Positions 1 through 12,849 are shown, numbered from the stretch's first letter. The stretch is DNA of 64,000 bases from Mesorhizobium mediterraneum (GCF_002284565.1 NZ_NPKI01000009.1:33165-97164), one strand, 5' to 3'. Notes: a model not told the origin generated them from the letters alone. Numbers and translations are program-made.

Positions 1-1
1 A

Positions 2-1516
2 CAGGCGCTGACCATGTCCAAGGCGGATCGCCTGATCCAGCTCGGCGCGCATGTCACCGAGGGCCTGGGTGCGGGATCGCAACCGGAAGTCGGCCGCGCG
101 GCGGCGGAGGAATGCATCGACGAGATCATCGATCATCTCTCCAACACCCATATGTGCTTCGTCACGGCCGGCATGGGCGGTGGCACCGGCACGGGGGCCG
201 CGCCTGTCGTTGCACGCGCTGCCCGTGAGAAGGGGATTCTCACCGTCGGCGTCGTCACCAAGCCGTTCCATTTCGAAGGGCAGCGCCGCATGAAGACGGC
301 GGATCTGGGCATCGAGGAATTGCAGAAATGCGTCGACACCCTGATCGTCATCCCCAACCAGAACCTGTTCCGGCTGGCCAATGACAAGACGACCTTCGCC
401 GACGCTTTCGCCATGGCCGACCAGGTGCTCTATTCCGGCGTCGCCTGCATCACCGACCTGATGGTCAAGGAAGGGCTGATCAATCTCGACTTCGCCGACG
501 TCCGCTCGGTCATGCGCGAGATGGGCAAGGCGATGATGGGGACGGGCGAAGCTTCCGGCGAGGGCCGCGCCATGGCCGCCGCCGAAGCCGCGATCGCCAA
601 CCCGCTGCTCGACGAGACTTCGATGAAGGGCGCCAAGGGCCTGTTGATCTCGATCACCGGCGGCCGCGACCTGACCCTGTTCGAAGTCGACGAGGCGGCG
701 ACCCGCATTCGCGAGGAGGTCGACCAGGAAGCCAACATCATCCTGGGTGCGACGTTCGACGAGGATCTCGAAGGCGTTATCCGCGTCTCGGTGGTTGCTA
801 CCGGCATCGACAAATCGGCGGCTGACATCGCCGCCGCGCCGATCGCCATCCGCACGGCTCCGCCAAAGCCGGTCAGCCGCCCGGCCGCTCCGGTCACGGA
901 AAGCCGTCCGGCGCCTGTCCAGCAAGGAGGCTACGAGCCACGCGCCGCCGATCCTGTAGCTGAGGCGATCCAGCTTGCCGAGGCGAATGCCGCGGCGATG
1001 GCGCGTCCCGCGCCGGCTGCCCAGGCGGAAGATTTCCGCCCGCAGAGCAAGATCTTCCAGGCGCCGCCGGCTCAGCCGCAGCCGATGGTGCAGCCAATGG
1101 TTCAGCAAGTGATGCAGCCTGCGCCACAGCGCGAGATGCTTCAACCGGTAGCCGCAGCACCCCAGCGCATGCCGCGCGTCGAGGATTTCCCGCCGGTGGT
1201 GAAAGCCGAAGTGGAAGCCAAGGGCCGCCCGGCCGACCATGAGAACAGCGGACCGATGGGACTGCTCAAGCGCCTGACGAACGGCCTTACCCGCCGCGAA
1301 GAGGAGCCTGCACGACTGCAGCCGGCGCAGCCGCGCGAGCCGAAACTGCGCCAGGCGGCACCCGAAGTGCGCCGCCTTGCCAGCCAGGATCCGCAGCTTT
1401 ACGCGCCGCGTCGCGGCCAGTTGGACGACCAAGGCCGGCTGACGCCGCAGAGCAGGGCTGTCCAGGAAGACGATCAGCTGGAGATTCCAGCATTCCTGCG
1501 CCGCCAGGCCAATTGA
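2..1516 (+). CDS. ftsZ: Cell division protein FtsZ, 5' end cut by the window
   Basis: Tubulin-like GTPase that polymerises into the cytokinetic Z-ring. The reading frame is open from base 2, so the internal ATG at base 14 is not the start; about 50 N-terminal residues lie outside the window. The tubulin signature [10 protein letters not shown] falls about 55 residues in. The synergy-loop region [11 protein letters not shown] follows. After the globular domain comes a long linker rich in Pro, Gln and Ala, then a conserved C-terminal peptide EIPAFLRRQ that in other FtsZ proteins binds FtsA and other partners. The long linker is usual in Rhizobiales. lpxC follows on the same strand after 263 bases containing a strong hairpin. 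Confidence 0.97.
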   Translation, partial: QALTMSKADRLIQLGAHVTEGLGAGSQPEVGRAAAEECIDEIIDHLSNTHMCFVTAGMGGGTGTGAAPVVARAAREKGILTVGVVTKPFHFEGQRRMKTADLGIEELQKCVDTLIVIPNQNLFRLANDKTTFADAFAMADQVLYSGVACITDLMVKEGLINLDFADVRSVMREMGKAMMGTGEASGEGRAMAAAEAAIANPLLDETSMKGAKGLLISITGGRDLTLFEVDEAATRIREEVDQEANIILGATFDEDLEGVIRVSVVATGIDKSAADIAAAPIAIRTAPPKPVSRPAAPVTESRPAPVQQGGYEPRAADPVAEAIQLAEANAAAMARPAPAAQAEDFRPQSKIFQAPPAQPQPMVQPMVQQVMQPAPQREMLQPVAAAPQRMPRVEDFPPVVKAEVEAKGRPADHENSGPMGLLKRLTNGLTRREEEPARLQPAQPREPKLRQAAPEVRRLASQDPQLYAPRRGQLDDQGRLTPQSRAVQEDDQLEIPAFLRRQAN

Positions 1517-1539
1517 CCTGTTAACGGTCCGTAACAATT

Positions 1540-1575
1540 GTTAACAGGCAGACAAGAGATTGTTTGCCTGTTAAC
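1540..1575. other. Strong hairpin between ftsZ and lpxC
   Basis: The arms GTTAACAGGCAGACA and TGTTTGCCTGTTAAC form a 15-bp stem, perfect in RNA with one G-U pair, around a 6-base loop AGAGAT. A further CCTGTTAAC lies at 1517-1525, directly after the ftsZ stop, and can compete for pairing with the left arm. No U-run follows, so a classical intrinsic terminator is not certain. It could be a terminator, an mRNA-stabilising structure or a protein-binding palindrome. Confidence 0.6.
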
Positions 1576-1779
1576 GTTAAAAGCAGTTGCAAAACAGGGT
1601 GTTACGAGACCAGATCCGCTTCGGCTCGCGGTTACAGTGAGAAAGAAACCGTGATTTGGAGACTTCCTGCCGGACCACTATCTTCGCCCCGAGCAATGTC
1701 GGTTTGCCGGGATTCGGGGGAACTGCCCTGCCTGCCGATCAAAGAGCCGCGCCCTCGGGCTCATGAAGCGACGTAGGCA

Positions 1780-2736
1780 GTGTGGGCTAAGGGGTTTGTT
1801 TTGCACGACTATCAGACGACACTTAAATCGCGTGCGACGCTGACGGGTACCGGCGTTCACAGCGGCAATTCCGTTACCGTTCATTTCCTGCCGGCGGACG
1901 CCGATACGGGTGTCGTGTTCCAGCTTTCGAATGGAAGCGAGGGCCGTGAGTTCCGTGCGCTCGTTTCCGAAGTCGGCGCCACCGATCTCTGCACGATGCT
2001 CGGCGACCCGGCAGGTGAGCATATCGCCACCGTCGAACATCTGATGGCCACGCTTTTCGGGCTCGGCATCGATAATGTCGTCATCGAGATCGATGGCCGC
2101 GAGGTTCCGATCCTTGACGGCAGCGCCATGGCGTTCGTGGAGGCAATCGACCAGGCGGGCATCGACACGCTGCCGGTCAAGCGCCGCTATATCCGTGTGG
2201 TCAAGCCGGTTCGCATCGAGAACGGTGCCTCTTGGGCGGAATTCAGGCCTTATGACGGCACGCGCTTCGAGATCGAGATCGATTTCGAAAGCCCGGCGAT
2301 CGGCCGTCAGCTCTTCGCATCCGACATGAACGCCGACATTTTCCGCCGCGATATCGCGCGGGCCCGTACCTTTGGTTTCATGAAGGATGTCGAGCGGCTG
2401 TGGGCAGCCGGCTATGCGCTTGGCTCCTCGCTGGAGAACTCCCTGGTGATCGGTGACGACAACCGCGTGATCAATATGGGAGGCTTGCGCTATCCCAACG
2501 AGTTCGTGCGCCACAAGACGATGGACGCCATGGGCGATCTGGCGCTGGCCGGCGCCCGGTTCATTGGCTGCTTCCGTTCGTATCGCGGCGGCCACAGGCT
2601 GAACGCGGCAGCGTTGCGCCGCCTTTTATCGGACCGTTCGGCGTTCGAGATCGTCGAGACGACACGCCGCGAGCGCGGTCGTGCGGCCGATATGAGCGCC
2701 GTCTATGCGCCCGTTTACGCGCCCTGGATGATCTGA
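1780..2736 (+). CDS. lpxC: UDP-3-O-acyl-N-acetylglucosamine deacetylase LpxC
   Basis: Catalyses the committed step of lipid A synthesis, removing acetate from UDP-3-O-acyl-GlcNAc in the cytoplasm. The 318-residue length fits the family. The zinc ligands are visible as the His of TVEHLMA (about 87) and the His and Asp of RHKTMD (about 245 and 249). The catalytic-region His is in YRGGHRLN (about 272). The start is the GTG at 1780; a TTG at 1801 is an alternative giving a protein 7 residues shorter. It lies between ftsZ and bamD, as in other rhizobia. The leader before it is about 200 bases and carries no other gene. Confidence 0.96.
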   Translation: MWAKGFVLHDYQTTLKSRATLTGTGVHSGNSVTVHFLPADADTGVVFQLSNGSEGREFRALVSEVGATDLCTMLGDPAGEHIATVEHLMATLFGLGIDNVVIEIDGREVPILDGSAMAFVEAIDQAGIDTLPVKRRYIRVVKPVRIENGASWAEFRPYDGTRFEIEIDFESPAIGRQLFASDMNADIFRRDIARARTFGFMKDVERLWAAGYALGSSLENSLVIGDDNRVINMGGLRYPNEFVRHKTMDAMGDLALAGARFIGCFRSYRGGHRLNAAALRRLLSDRSAFEIVETTRRERGRAADMSAVYAPVYAPWMI

Positions 2737-2764
2737 TTCTTAACGTTTTTCGGGTTTTATAGCC

Positions 2765-2800
2765 GCCGGCCTGTGTTGCATGAATGCATCATTGGCCGGC
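2765..2800. other. Inverted repeat downstream of lpxC
   Basis: GCCGGCC and GGCCGGC arms enclose a second palindrome TTGCATGAATGCAT. It lies just after the lpxC stop in a 215-base gap and may end lpxC transcription or protect its 3' end. No poly-T tract follows. Confidence 0.4.
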
Positions 2801-2951
2801 GAAATCATGTAAGTGCGCGGGCCGTGCCAAGCCGCCACAAAAATGTGCGATTGGCCGGGGATAGCGTTGCCGGGCACGGCGGTTATGGTTTATGGCTGCT
2901 GCCCCAAAGCGAATGACGACTGAAATGACGCCGAAAGGGCGGAATCCAATC

Positions 2952-3821
2952 ATGTTTTTTAAGCGAATTGGTCAATCGAAAGCGCCGCATCGGTCTGTTT
3001 TCCTGGCGCTTTCGGTGGTTGTTCCATCGCTGTTCCTGTCGGCCTGCATGTCGTCCGAGAAGGATGTCGACCTGTCGACCTATGTCGAGCAGACCGAGCC
3101 GGCCGACGTTCTCTACAATCAGGGCCTCGCCAATCTGAATGCCGGGCGCCTGCAGGAGGCGAGCCGCAAATTCAGTGCGGTCGACCGCCAGCATCCCTAT
3201 TCGGAATATGCCCGCAAATCGATGGTGATGGGCGCCTTTGCCGACTATCGCCAGGGCAACTATAGCGAGGCAATCGGTTCGGCCAAGCGCTATCTCACAC
3301 TCTATCCCTCGACCGACGACGCCGCCTATGCCCAGTACATCATCGGGCTGAGCTACTACCGGCAAATCAGGGACGTCACCCAGGACCAGAAGGAAACGCG
3401 TCAGACCGTGCAGACGATGCAGGATCTGGTGACGCGCTGGCCCGATTCCGAGTATGTCGATGACGCCAAGGAAAAGATCCGCTTCGCCAACGACCAGCTC
3501 GCCGGCAAGGAGATGCAGATCGGCCGCTACTATCTCGAGCGCCGTGAATATATCGCCGCCGTCAAGCGGTTCCGCAACGTGGTGGAGACCTATTCCAACA
3601 CGCGCCATGTCGAGGAGGCACTCGCGCGCCTTACCGAAAGCTACTATGCGATGGGGCTGACATCGGAGGCGCAGACTGCCGCGGCTGTGCTCGGCACCAA
3701 CTATCCCGACAGCGTGTGGTACAAGGATTCCTACAAGCTCCTGCAGAGTGGTGGGCTCGAGCCGCGCGAGAATGCCGGGTCGTGGATCGCCAAGGCCGGG
3801 AAGCTGATCACCGGCGCCTGA
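2952..3821 (+). CDS. bamD: Outer membrane assembly lipoprotein BamD
   Basis: Lipoprotein of the Bam complex that inserts beta-barrel proteins into the outer membrane. The chosen ATG gives 289 residues and places a hydrophobic signal ending in the lipobox LSAC, with the lipidated Cys at about residue 32. An upstream ATG at 2892 would add 20 residues before the signal and is less likely. The mature part has TPR-like repeats (for example [16 protein letters not shown] and the segment around [12 protein letters not shown]) as expected for BamD/ComL. recN begins 13 bases after its stop, probably in the same transcript. Confidence 0.94.
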   Translation: MFFKRIGQSKAPHRSVFLALSVVVPSLFLSACMSSEKDVDLSTYVEQTEPADVLYNQGLANLNAGRLQEASRKFSAVDRQHPYSEYARKSMVMGAFADYRQGNYSEAIGSAKRYLTLYPSTDDAAYAQYIIGLSYYRQIRDVTQDQKETRQTVQTMQDLVTRWPDSEYVDDAKEKIRFANDQLAGKEMQIGRYYLERREYIAAVKRFRNVVETYSNTRHVEEALARLTESYYAMGLTSEAQTAAAVLGTNYPDSVWYKDSYKLLQSGGLEPRENAGSWIAKAGKLITGA

Positions 3822-3834
3822 GCGGCGCGTCACC

Positions 3835-5505
3835 ATGCTTTCCAGACTGTCGATCCGCGATATCGTTCTGATCGAGAAGCTGGACATCGACTTCTCGTCC
3901 GGCCTTTCGGTGCTGACCGGCGAAACCGGCGCTGGAAAATCCATCCTGCTCGACGCGCTGTCGCTGGCGCTTGGCGCCCGCGGTGACGCTTCGCTGGTGC
4001 GGCATGGCGCGGCACAGGGCCAGGTCATCGCCGTGTTCGACGTGCCGCGCAACCATCCTGCCCGCATGCTGCTTGCCGACAACGCCATCGAGGACGATGG
4101 CGACATCATCCTGCGCCGCGTGCAGACGGCAGACGGCCGTACCCGCGTCTTCGTCAACGACCAGCCTTCGAGCGTGACGCTGATGCGCGACGTCGGTCAC
4201 GCGCTGGTCGAGATCCACGGCCAGCATGACGAGCGTGCCCTGGTCGATCCCGGTGCCCATCGCGAATTGCTGGACAGTTTTGGCGGCCATCTCGGCGCGG
4301 CCCGGGCGACCGGCGAGGCATGGCGGCACTGGCGGGCCTGCGAGCAGGAATTTTCGCGACACCGCGCCAAGGTGGAGGCGGCGGCCCGCGAGGCCGACTA
4401 TCTACGCGCCGCGGTCGCCGAATTGACGAAGCTCGATCCCCAGCCCGGCGAGGAAGCCGACCTAGCCGAATTGCGCGCCTCGATGATGCGGGCGGAAAAG
4501 ATCGCATCGGAAATCCACGACGCACAGGATGTGCTCTCGGGCCCGTCCTCGCCCCTGCCGCAACTCGCCAGCCTGTTGCGGCGACTGCAGCGCAAGGTGA
4601 CCGAGGCGCCCGGCTTGCTCGAAGACGTGGTCAAATCGCTCGATGAGGCGATGCTGTCGCTCGACGCGGCACAGTCGGGGGTCGAAGCGGCACTTCGCGC
4701 CACCGAATACGATCCGCGGAGGCTGGAGCAGGCCGAAGAGCGGCTGTTTTCGCTGCGCGCCGCCTCACGCAAGCACAGTGTGGCGGTCGACGATCTGGCG
4801 CAACTGCGCGACACGATGGCGGCCGATCTCGCCGACCTCGACGCCGGCGAGGAGCGCCTGCATGGGCTGGAGAAGCAAGCCGCCGCCGCCCGCGAGACCT
4901 ACGACATTTCCGCGGCACAGCTTTCGTCGCTTCGCCATGCGGCGGCGGTCGGATTGACCAAGGCGGTGATGGCCGAACTGCCGGCACTCAAGCTCGAACG
5001 GGCCGCCTTCATCGTCGAGATGGCAAGTGAGGCCGAGAGCCGCATGGAAGACGGCATCGATCAGGTCGAGTTCTGGGTGCGCACCAATCCCGGCACAAGG
5101 CCAGGGCCGATGATGAAGGTCGCTTCCGGTGGCGAACTTTCACGGTTCCTGTTGGCGCTGAAGGTGGCGCTGGCCGACCGTGGCTCGGCGCCGACCCTGG
5201 TCTTCGATGAAATCGACACTGGGGTTGGCGGCGCGGTTGCGGACGCTATAGGCCAAAGGCTGGCGCGATTGTCGAAGCGCGTGCAGGTGCTTTCGGTCAC
5301 CCACGCGCCGCAAGTGGCGGCGCGAGCGGCGACGCATTTCCTGATCTCCAAATCCGGCAGCGCCGACCGGGTTGCCACCGGTATCGCCGAGATGGACCGG
5401 GCAGCGCGTCAGGAAGAGATCGCGCGGATGCTGGCTGGAGCGACGATCACCGACGAGGCACGCGCGGCGGCCGAGCGTCTGCTGCGGGAGAACACCGCAG
5501 CATAG
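3835..5505 (+). CDS. recN: DNA repair protein RecN
   Basis: SMC-like ATPase acting in recombinational repair of double-strand breaks. The Walker A motif GETGAGKS is at about residues 29-36. Long helical arms occupy the middle of the protein. The ABC-type signature region SGGELSRF and the Walker B FDEIDTGVGG are near residue 430-460. The length of 556 is normal. It follows bamD at 13 bases and is followed by ligA after 235 bases containing a palindromic repeat. The bamD-recN-ligA order is conserved in Rhizobiales. Confidence 0.96.
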   Translation: MLSRLSIRDIVLIEKLDIDFSSGLSVLTGETGAGKSILLDALSLALGARGDASLVRHGAAQGQVIAVFDVPRNHPARMLLADNAIEDDGDIILRRVQTADGRTRVFVNDQPSSVTLMRDVGHALVEIHGQHDERALVDPGAHRELLDSFGGHLGAARATGEAWRHWRACEQEFSRHRAKVEAAAREADYLRAAVAELTKLDPQPGEEADLAELRASMMRAEKIASEIHDAQDVLSGPSSPLPQLASLLRRLQRKVTEAPGLLEDVVKSLDEAMLSLDAAQSGVEAALRATEYDPRRLEQAEERLFSLRAASRKHSVAVDDLAQLRDTMAADLADLDAGEERLHGLEKQAAAARETYDISAAQLSSLRHAAAVGLTKAVMAELPALKLERAAFIVEMASEAESRMEDGIDQVEFWVRTNPGTRPGPMMKVASGGELSRFLLALKVALADRGSAPTLVFDEIDTGVGGAVADAIGQRLARLSKRVQVLSVTHAPQVAARAATHFLISKSGSADRVATGIAEMDRAARQEEIARMLAGATITDEARAAAERLLRENTAA

Positions 5506-5623
5506 CGGAGATTTCTCAGCGTTATGGATCGAGTCAGGATGTGGCTCCATGCTGCTGTTCCGGAATGATTTTCTCACGATCTGGCTCCCTTGCGGGAAAA
5601 TCCTGATCTATTGTGGCGCCGCC

Positions 5624-8595
<2,972 letters not shown>

Positions 8596-8730
8596 TGCAG
8601 GCCTGAACGTGCAAAATGGCTGCGCGATCATTTCCGCTGATCGTTTGGCTCAAGCGAATTGGTGTGACAAGGCAGGCGGCTCTCCCTACATACGGCCTTT
8701 CTCCAAAGAATGGTTCCCCAGGAGCGACGG

Positions 8731-9459
8731 ATGTCGGCGGAAGCAATCTCCGAAAACGGTGCGAAAAGCGATTTCTGGCAAGGCGTGCGGCTCTCGATGC
8801 CCGTCGTGGTGGCGGCGGCGCCGTTCGGGCTGCTGTTCGGTGCGCTTGCCGTCGACAATGGTTTTTCGGTGCTTGAAGCCGTCCTGATGAGCGCCATGGT
8901 CTACGGCGGCGCCAGCCAGATGGTGGGTATCGAATTGTTCGGGCAGCATGTCGCGCCATGGCTGATCGTGCTGTCGATCTTCGCCGTGAATTTCCGCCAT
9001 GTGCTTTATTCCGCCGGTATCGGCCGGCGCATCGCGCACTGGCCGCTGATCCAGCAAGCGGTAGGCTATTTCCTGCTCACCGATCCGCAGTTCGCGGTGG
9101 CTGAGCATAAGGCGGAAGCCGGCGAGACGGTCGGCTTCGCCTGGTACATGGGGCTTGGACTGCCGGTCTATGTGTTCTGGGTAACCGAAAGCGCGCTCGG
9201 CGCGATGTTCGGCAAGCTCATTCCCGATACGCATGCGCTGGGCATCGATTTCCTGCTGCCGATCTATTTTCTCGGACTGGTCATGAGCTTTCGCAAACGG
9301 CCGCTGTGGCTGCCGGTGGTCGTCGCAAGTGCTGCTGCCTCCATCATCGCCTACAAGACGGTGGGCTCGCCCTGGCACGTCTCCATTGGCGCCGTGGCCG
9401 GCGTGCTGCTCGCGGTCATCCTGCCGCCGCATCACAGTGGTGTCGAGGCGCGGCCATGA
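8731..9459 (+). CDS. azlC: AzlC family branched-chain amino-acid exporter subunit
   Basis: Inner-membrane protein of 242 residues with several hydrophobic helices. It is the large subunit of AzlCD-type exporters of branched-chain amino acids or analogues. The family motif PFGLLFGALAVDNGFS and the segment YGGASQMVGIELFG are present near the N-terminus. The ATG at 8731 is preferred over 8710 because AGGAG lies 8 bases upstream. The stop overlaps the azlD start by ATGA, so the two subunits are coupled. The substrate is not shown by the sequence. Confidence 0.9.
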   Translation: MSAEAISENGAKSDFWQGVRLSMPVVVAAAPFGLLFGALAVDNGFSVLEAVLMSAMVYGGASQMVGIELFGQHVAPWLIVLSIFAVNFRHVLYSAGIGRRIAHWPLIQQAVGYFLLTDPQFAVAEHKAEAGETVGFAWYMGLGLPVYVFWVTESALGAMFGKLIPDTHALGIDFLLPIYFLGLVMSFRKRPLWLPVVVASAAASIIAYKTVGSPWHVSIGAVAGVLLAVILPPHHSGVEARP

Positions 9460-9752
9460 GCACGACCTTGTGGATCATCATCGCCGGTGCGATCGCCACC
9501 TATCTCACCCGCATCGGCGGACATCTGGTGATCTCGCGCTTCGAAAATATCCATCCGCGCGTCGAGGCCGGGCTGAATGCGGTGCCGGCGGCGGTGCTGA
9601 CCACTCTGGTCGCGCCGGCAGCGCTGAGCGCCGGGCCGACGGAATGGGCGGCATTGATCGTCGCCGGGCTGGTCTCGCTGCGCGGCGGGCTTATGGCGAT
9701 GTTTTTGGCCGGTGCCGCCGTGCTGATCCTCGCCCGGCAGTTCGTCGGGTGA
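9456..9752 (+). CDS. azlD: AzlD family small exporter subunit
   Basis: 98-residue membrane protein, the small partner of AzlC. It starts at the ATG overlapping the azlC stop, MSTTLWIIIAGAIATYLTR, and contains three to four hydrophobic segments including VEAGLNAVPAAVLTTLVAP, as in other AzlD proteins. A longer open frame upstream is only azlC read in another phase. The gene ends 24 bases before the convergent DUF1501 gene. Confidence 0.88.
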   Translation: MSTTLWIIIAGAIATYLTRIGGHLVISRFENIHPRVEAGLNAVPAAVLTTLVAPAALSAGPTEWAALIVAGLVSLRGGLMAMFLAGAAVLILARQFVG

Positions 9753-9776
9753 CTGGACCGACTGAGTAGGCCGGTC

Positions 9777-10916
9777 CTACTTGCGCACGATGTCGGAGAT
9801 CGCGGGGTCGAATCGACCTCCTGCAAAGAGCGTGCGCATCGTCTCTTCCGGATCGAAACCAAACGTTTCGGCGGCCGTCACCGCAATCAGAGCGTCGAGG
9901 TCGAGTGTCGGTGCAAGGTCGCGTCCTTGGTGGAGCGCACTGGTCGATAGCCCCGGCCAGTCGGCCAGCACCCGCCCGCCATTCACCGCCCCGCCAGCGA
10001 GCATCGCGGCCGATGCCGTACCGTGGTCGGTGCCGCCAGTGCCGTTGACGGCGGCAGTGCGGCCGAACTCAGTGGCGGCCAGCACGGTCGTATCGTTCCA
10101 ATCGTCGCCGAGCCCAACGTGCAACGCATCAATGAGCGCGTCGAGCGCTCTGAGCTGATTGGCTAGCCTGCCTTGCTGGCCGCTATGCGTGTCCCAGCCG
10201 CTGGTTTCGATCATGGCAACGCGCGGTCCGTCGGCCTTGGAGAGGAAGCCCGCAGCGGTGCGGCCGACGCTCGCCGCGTCCTTGCGCTGCGCATTCACTG
10301 CGCCAAGCGCTCGTGTCTCCATCGCGCTGCTCCACAGCGCATGCAGCTGTTCGTCGGCGTCATAGAGCTTGCCGACGCGCATCATCAGGTCGTCCGGCGC
10401 CTCTGGCAGAGCGGATGGCGCATAGGAGGTGACGTCCGCCTGGCCTCGTAGCGCCAGCGGGATGGTCGGTGCAAAAGCGATCGCTTCGCCGCGAGACTTA
10501 GGCAGCATGCCGACCAGCCGGTTTAGCCAACCGTCCTTGCGTTCATAGGGCGAGGTGCCGCCGCTTTCGAGCACGTTTTGACCGTCGAAATGCGAGCGCT
10601 CGCGATAGGGCGAAGCGACCGCGTGGACGAACAGTGCCTGCTTGTCCTGATGCAGCTTGCGAAGCCCGGTGAGCGAAGGATGCAGGCCAAACGTGCCGTC
10701 GAGCTTTATCGGATTGTCGATTGCCAATGGGCCGCGCAGTGTGCGGTAGGCGGGCTCGGCATAGGGAATGATCGTGTTCAACCCGTCCGCGGCGCCGCGC
10801 TGGATGATGAAAACGAAGCGGCGATCGGTTTCCACATTGGCGAAGACGATGCGCGGCGCAATCAGCATCGAGCCGAGGCCGGCGCCGGCGAGAGTGAGGA
10901 ATTGACGGCGTTTCAT
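9777..10916 (-). CDS. DUF1501 protein with Tat signal
   Basis: 379-residue exported protein of the DUF1501 family, which belongs to the alkaline-phosphatase-like superfamily but has no settled activity. The N-terminus MKRRQFLTLAGAGLG is a twin-arginine signal ending near VFA. Family segments visible are RGAADGLNTIIPYAEP, ETSGWDTHSGQQG and GGTDHGTASAAML. The ATG at 10916 is chosen because GAGGAG lies 9 bases upstream; the ATG at 10925 has no spacing from that site. It is the last gene of a five-gene operon with a DUF1800 gene and an ECF sigma module, so it is a probable output of that regulator. Confidence 0.88.
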   Translation of the reverse strand: MKRRQFLTLAGAGLGSMLIAPRIVFANVETDRRFVFIIQRGAADGLNTIIPYAEPAYRTLRGPLAIDNPIKLDGTFGLHPSLTGLRKLHQDKQALFVHAVASPYRERSHFDGQNVLESGGTSPYERKDGWLNRLVGMLPKSRGEAIAFAPTIPLALRGQADVTSYAPSALPEAPDDLMMRVGKLYDADEQLHALWSSAMETRALGAVNAQRKDAASVGRTAAGFLSKADGPRVAMIETSGWDTHSGQQGRLANQLRALDALIDALHVGLGDDWNDTTVLAATEFGRTAAVNGTGGTDHGTASAAMLAGGAVNGGRVLADWPGLSTSALHQGRDLAPTLDLDALIAVTAAETFGFDPEETMRTLFAGGRFDPAISDIVRK

Positions 10917-10937
10917 GTTGGTCATCTCCTCTGGAAA

Positions 10938-12326
10938 TCATCTTCGTTGGAAGTCGGGCGACACGAGCAGCAGCGCGATGCCGGTGCGCCGGCTCTCGGC
11001 GCGGTCGATCTCGGCCACCGTCAGTTCGCTGAGTGAGCCGGCAAAGAGTTTTCGCGCGAGATCTCGCGGATCGATGTCGCCACTCTGCGCGGCGAGGCGC
11101 TGCGCCGCCTCGACCCGGCGCACCAGTGCGTCGGGCGCGGCCCAGCTCCCGGCAACGTCATCATAGCCAGCCGGCGAACGCGGCCGCCACACCGGTTGGC
11201 CGATCTGGTTGAGCAGTTGCGCCAGGCGCGGCTTGCCGATGTCGCTGCGGCCCAGGCCGCGCAGCGCCGAGATCGTCCATTCCCACGGCGTCTTGAACTT
11301 GGCCGCCGCCGGCTGCCAAGCTTCTGGACTGTCGATGAGCGCGCGGTAGACGGCGACGAGATCGCCCTTCGACCGGCGAAAGGCTTCGGCGAGCCGCGTC
11401 ACGACCGCTGCCGGCGGCTCGTCGGCGATGAAGTGGCGCGCCAGCTTGGTCGCGATGTGCGTTGCGGTCGCTTCGGCCGCCGCGAGGTCGCTCAGCACGG
11501 CAAGCGCCTGTTTCTCACCGCTCTGGTGGTAGGTCTTGCCCATGATCGTGCGTTCGCCTGGCTCATGCAGCCCAGGTCGAAAGGTGAAGGCGCCAGCCTG
11601 GCCTCGCTCTTGAGCGCGCCCGGTGCTGAAACCGGTCAGGGCCAGCGCGAATTCGGTCACGTCGGTCTGGCTGTAGCCGGAGCGCACGCCGAGTGTGTGC
11701 AGTTCCATGATTTCGCGGGCCAGGTTCTCGTTGATGCCGGGCTTGCGCTTGGCGATGCGTTTTGCGGCGCGGCTGGCAAATCTTGAGTTGGGACCGATCG
11801 AGCGCACCTGGTCGAGATAGAACAGCATCGCCGGGTGGCGCTCGGCGGCGAGCAGCATATCCTCGAAGTGGCCGAGCACATGCGGGCGGATCGCCTCGCG
11901 CTCGAAGGCGCCGGCGATCAGGGTCACCTGCGGTTTCTCCGCCGAGATGGCGAAATGGTTCGACCAGAAATGCACGAGCCGTTCGACGAAGGGGGTCGAT
12001 GTTTCGAGCGCCGCGCGTGCTCGCGTGTCGACCTCGTCGCGATAAAGCGCTTGAGCCTTCTGGCGCGCCGTCTTGCGGGCGGCCATCTTTGCGGCCCGGT
12101 CGGCGTCTTTGGCCTCGAGCATCGCCTCGGCATAGCCGGCACCGAGTGTGGCCGAGTCCTGCGCACCGGAAAAGACGGCTGGGTTTGCGTCGTAGTTTTC
12201 GAACTGCGCTACCAACCAGGATTTCGGGTCGGCAGGCGCCTCGTCGTCGGGCCGGGCGCCCAGGCCGAAGCGGTTGAGCGCAACCGCGACCTCGCTTGGA
12301 CGTGCCAATCGTGCCTCCGTCAGCAT
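10938..12326 (-). CDS. DUF1800 family protein
   Basis: 462-residue protein of the DUF1800 family, of unknown function and very often encoded next to DUF1501. Recognisable parts are ALNRFGLGARPDDEAP at the N-terminus, the central LVHFWSNHFAIS, AREIMELHTLGVRSGY, and GFDVAGS-like SPAGYDDVAGSWAAP near the C-terminus. No clear signal peptide is seen, so co-export with its Tat-borne DUF1501 partner is possible (inference). An alternative TTG start at 12308 has GGAGG 5 bases upstream and may be the true start. It lies 55 bases after the periplasmic sensor gene and is probably in the same transcript. Confidence 0.86.
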   Translation of the reverse strand: MLTEARLARPSEVAVALNRFGLGARPDDEAPADPKSWLVAQFENYDANPAVFSGAQDSATLGAGYAEAMLEAKDADRAAKMAARKTARQKAQALYRDEVDTRARAALETSTPFVERLVHFWSNHFAISAEKPQVTLIAGAFEREAIRPHVLGHFEDMLLAAERHPAMLFYLDQVRSIGPNSRFASRAAKRIAKRKPGINENLAREIMELHTLGVRSGYSQTDVTEFALALTGFSTGRAQERGQAGAFTFRPGLHEPGERTIMGKTYHQSGEKQALAVLSDLAAAEATATHIATKLARHFIADEPPAAVVTRLAEAFRRSKGDLVAVYRALIDSPEAWQPAAAKFKTPWEWTISALRGLGRSDIGKPRLAQLLNQIGQPVWRPRSPAGYDDVAGSWAAPDALVRRVEAAQRLAAQSGDIDPRDLARKLFAGSLSELTVAEIDRAESRRTGIALLLVSPDFQRR

Positions 12327-12381
12327 TGCTTTTCAGAGGCTTCAACGCGGCGGTGACCGGAATCCGTCGCTATTTCCGGCT

Positions 12382-12849
12382 CTATTTTTCGTGCGCTCGG
12401 CGCAGCATGTTGGTGCGGCCGCGCAGGCCGTCGACAAGCCGAGCCCTGTCGGCTGGCGTCAATCCCGTCGCGAAGGTCACGATTGCCTGTTCGAGCCGGC
12501 CGCGTAGCGCCATATCGGCTTGCCGGACCGAGGCGAGCGTCGCATTGATCGCCGCTGCGTCGATCGGCTCAGCCTCGATCAGGCGCGCGACCTCCTCGCG
12601 GCCGGCCCGAGCTGCTTCGATGTCGGCAGCCGACTGGCGCCGCGCCTCGGCGAGCGCCTGGCGGAACGCCTTGCGCTGTTCGGGCGACAGGCCGGCTGCG
12701 GCGAAGCGCAGGCCGCGCTGGTCGCCCGCCCCGTCGCGCTGCCCCTCCTGCGCCTGCCACATGTAGCCAGCTCCGGCAGCGGCGCCGAGCACGAAGATGT
12801 TGAGCGCCAGCGAGACGGCAAGCAGGATCCTGATGCTGCGTTCGCTCAT
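12382..12849 (-). CDS. CnrX/Spy-like periplasmic sensor protein
   Basis: 155 residues: a short cytoplasmic tail, one N-terminal membrane segment (about 8-27) acting as an uncleaved anchor or signal, then a helical periplasmic domain. The pattern LSPEQRKAFRQALAEAR ... LTPADRARLVDGLRGR matches the heavy-metal-resistance/CpxP-Spy-like fold. The domain contains a single His, at the C-terminus, and no Cys, so metal binding like that of CnrX is doubtful. Start overlaps the stop of the upstream gene as ATGA. The context (sigma factor, membrane protein, this protein) parallels CnrH-CnrY-CnrX and suggests a role in sensing. Confidence 0.8.
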   Translation of the reverse strand: MSERSIRILLAVSLALNIFVLGAAAGAGYMWQAQEGQRDGAGDQRGLRFAAAGLSPEQRKAFRQALAEARRQSAADIEAARAGREEVARLIEAEPIDAAAINATLASVRQADMALRGRLEQAIVTFATGLTPADRARLVDGLRGRTNMLRRAHEK

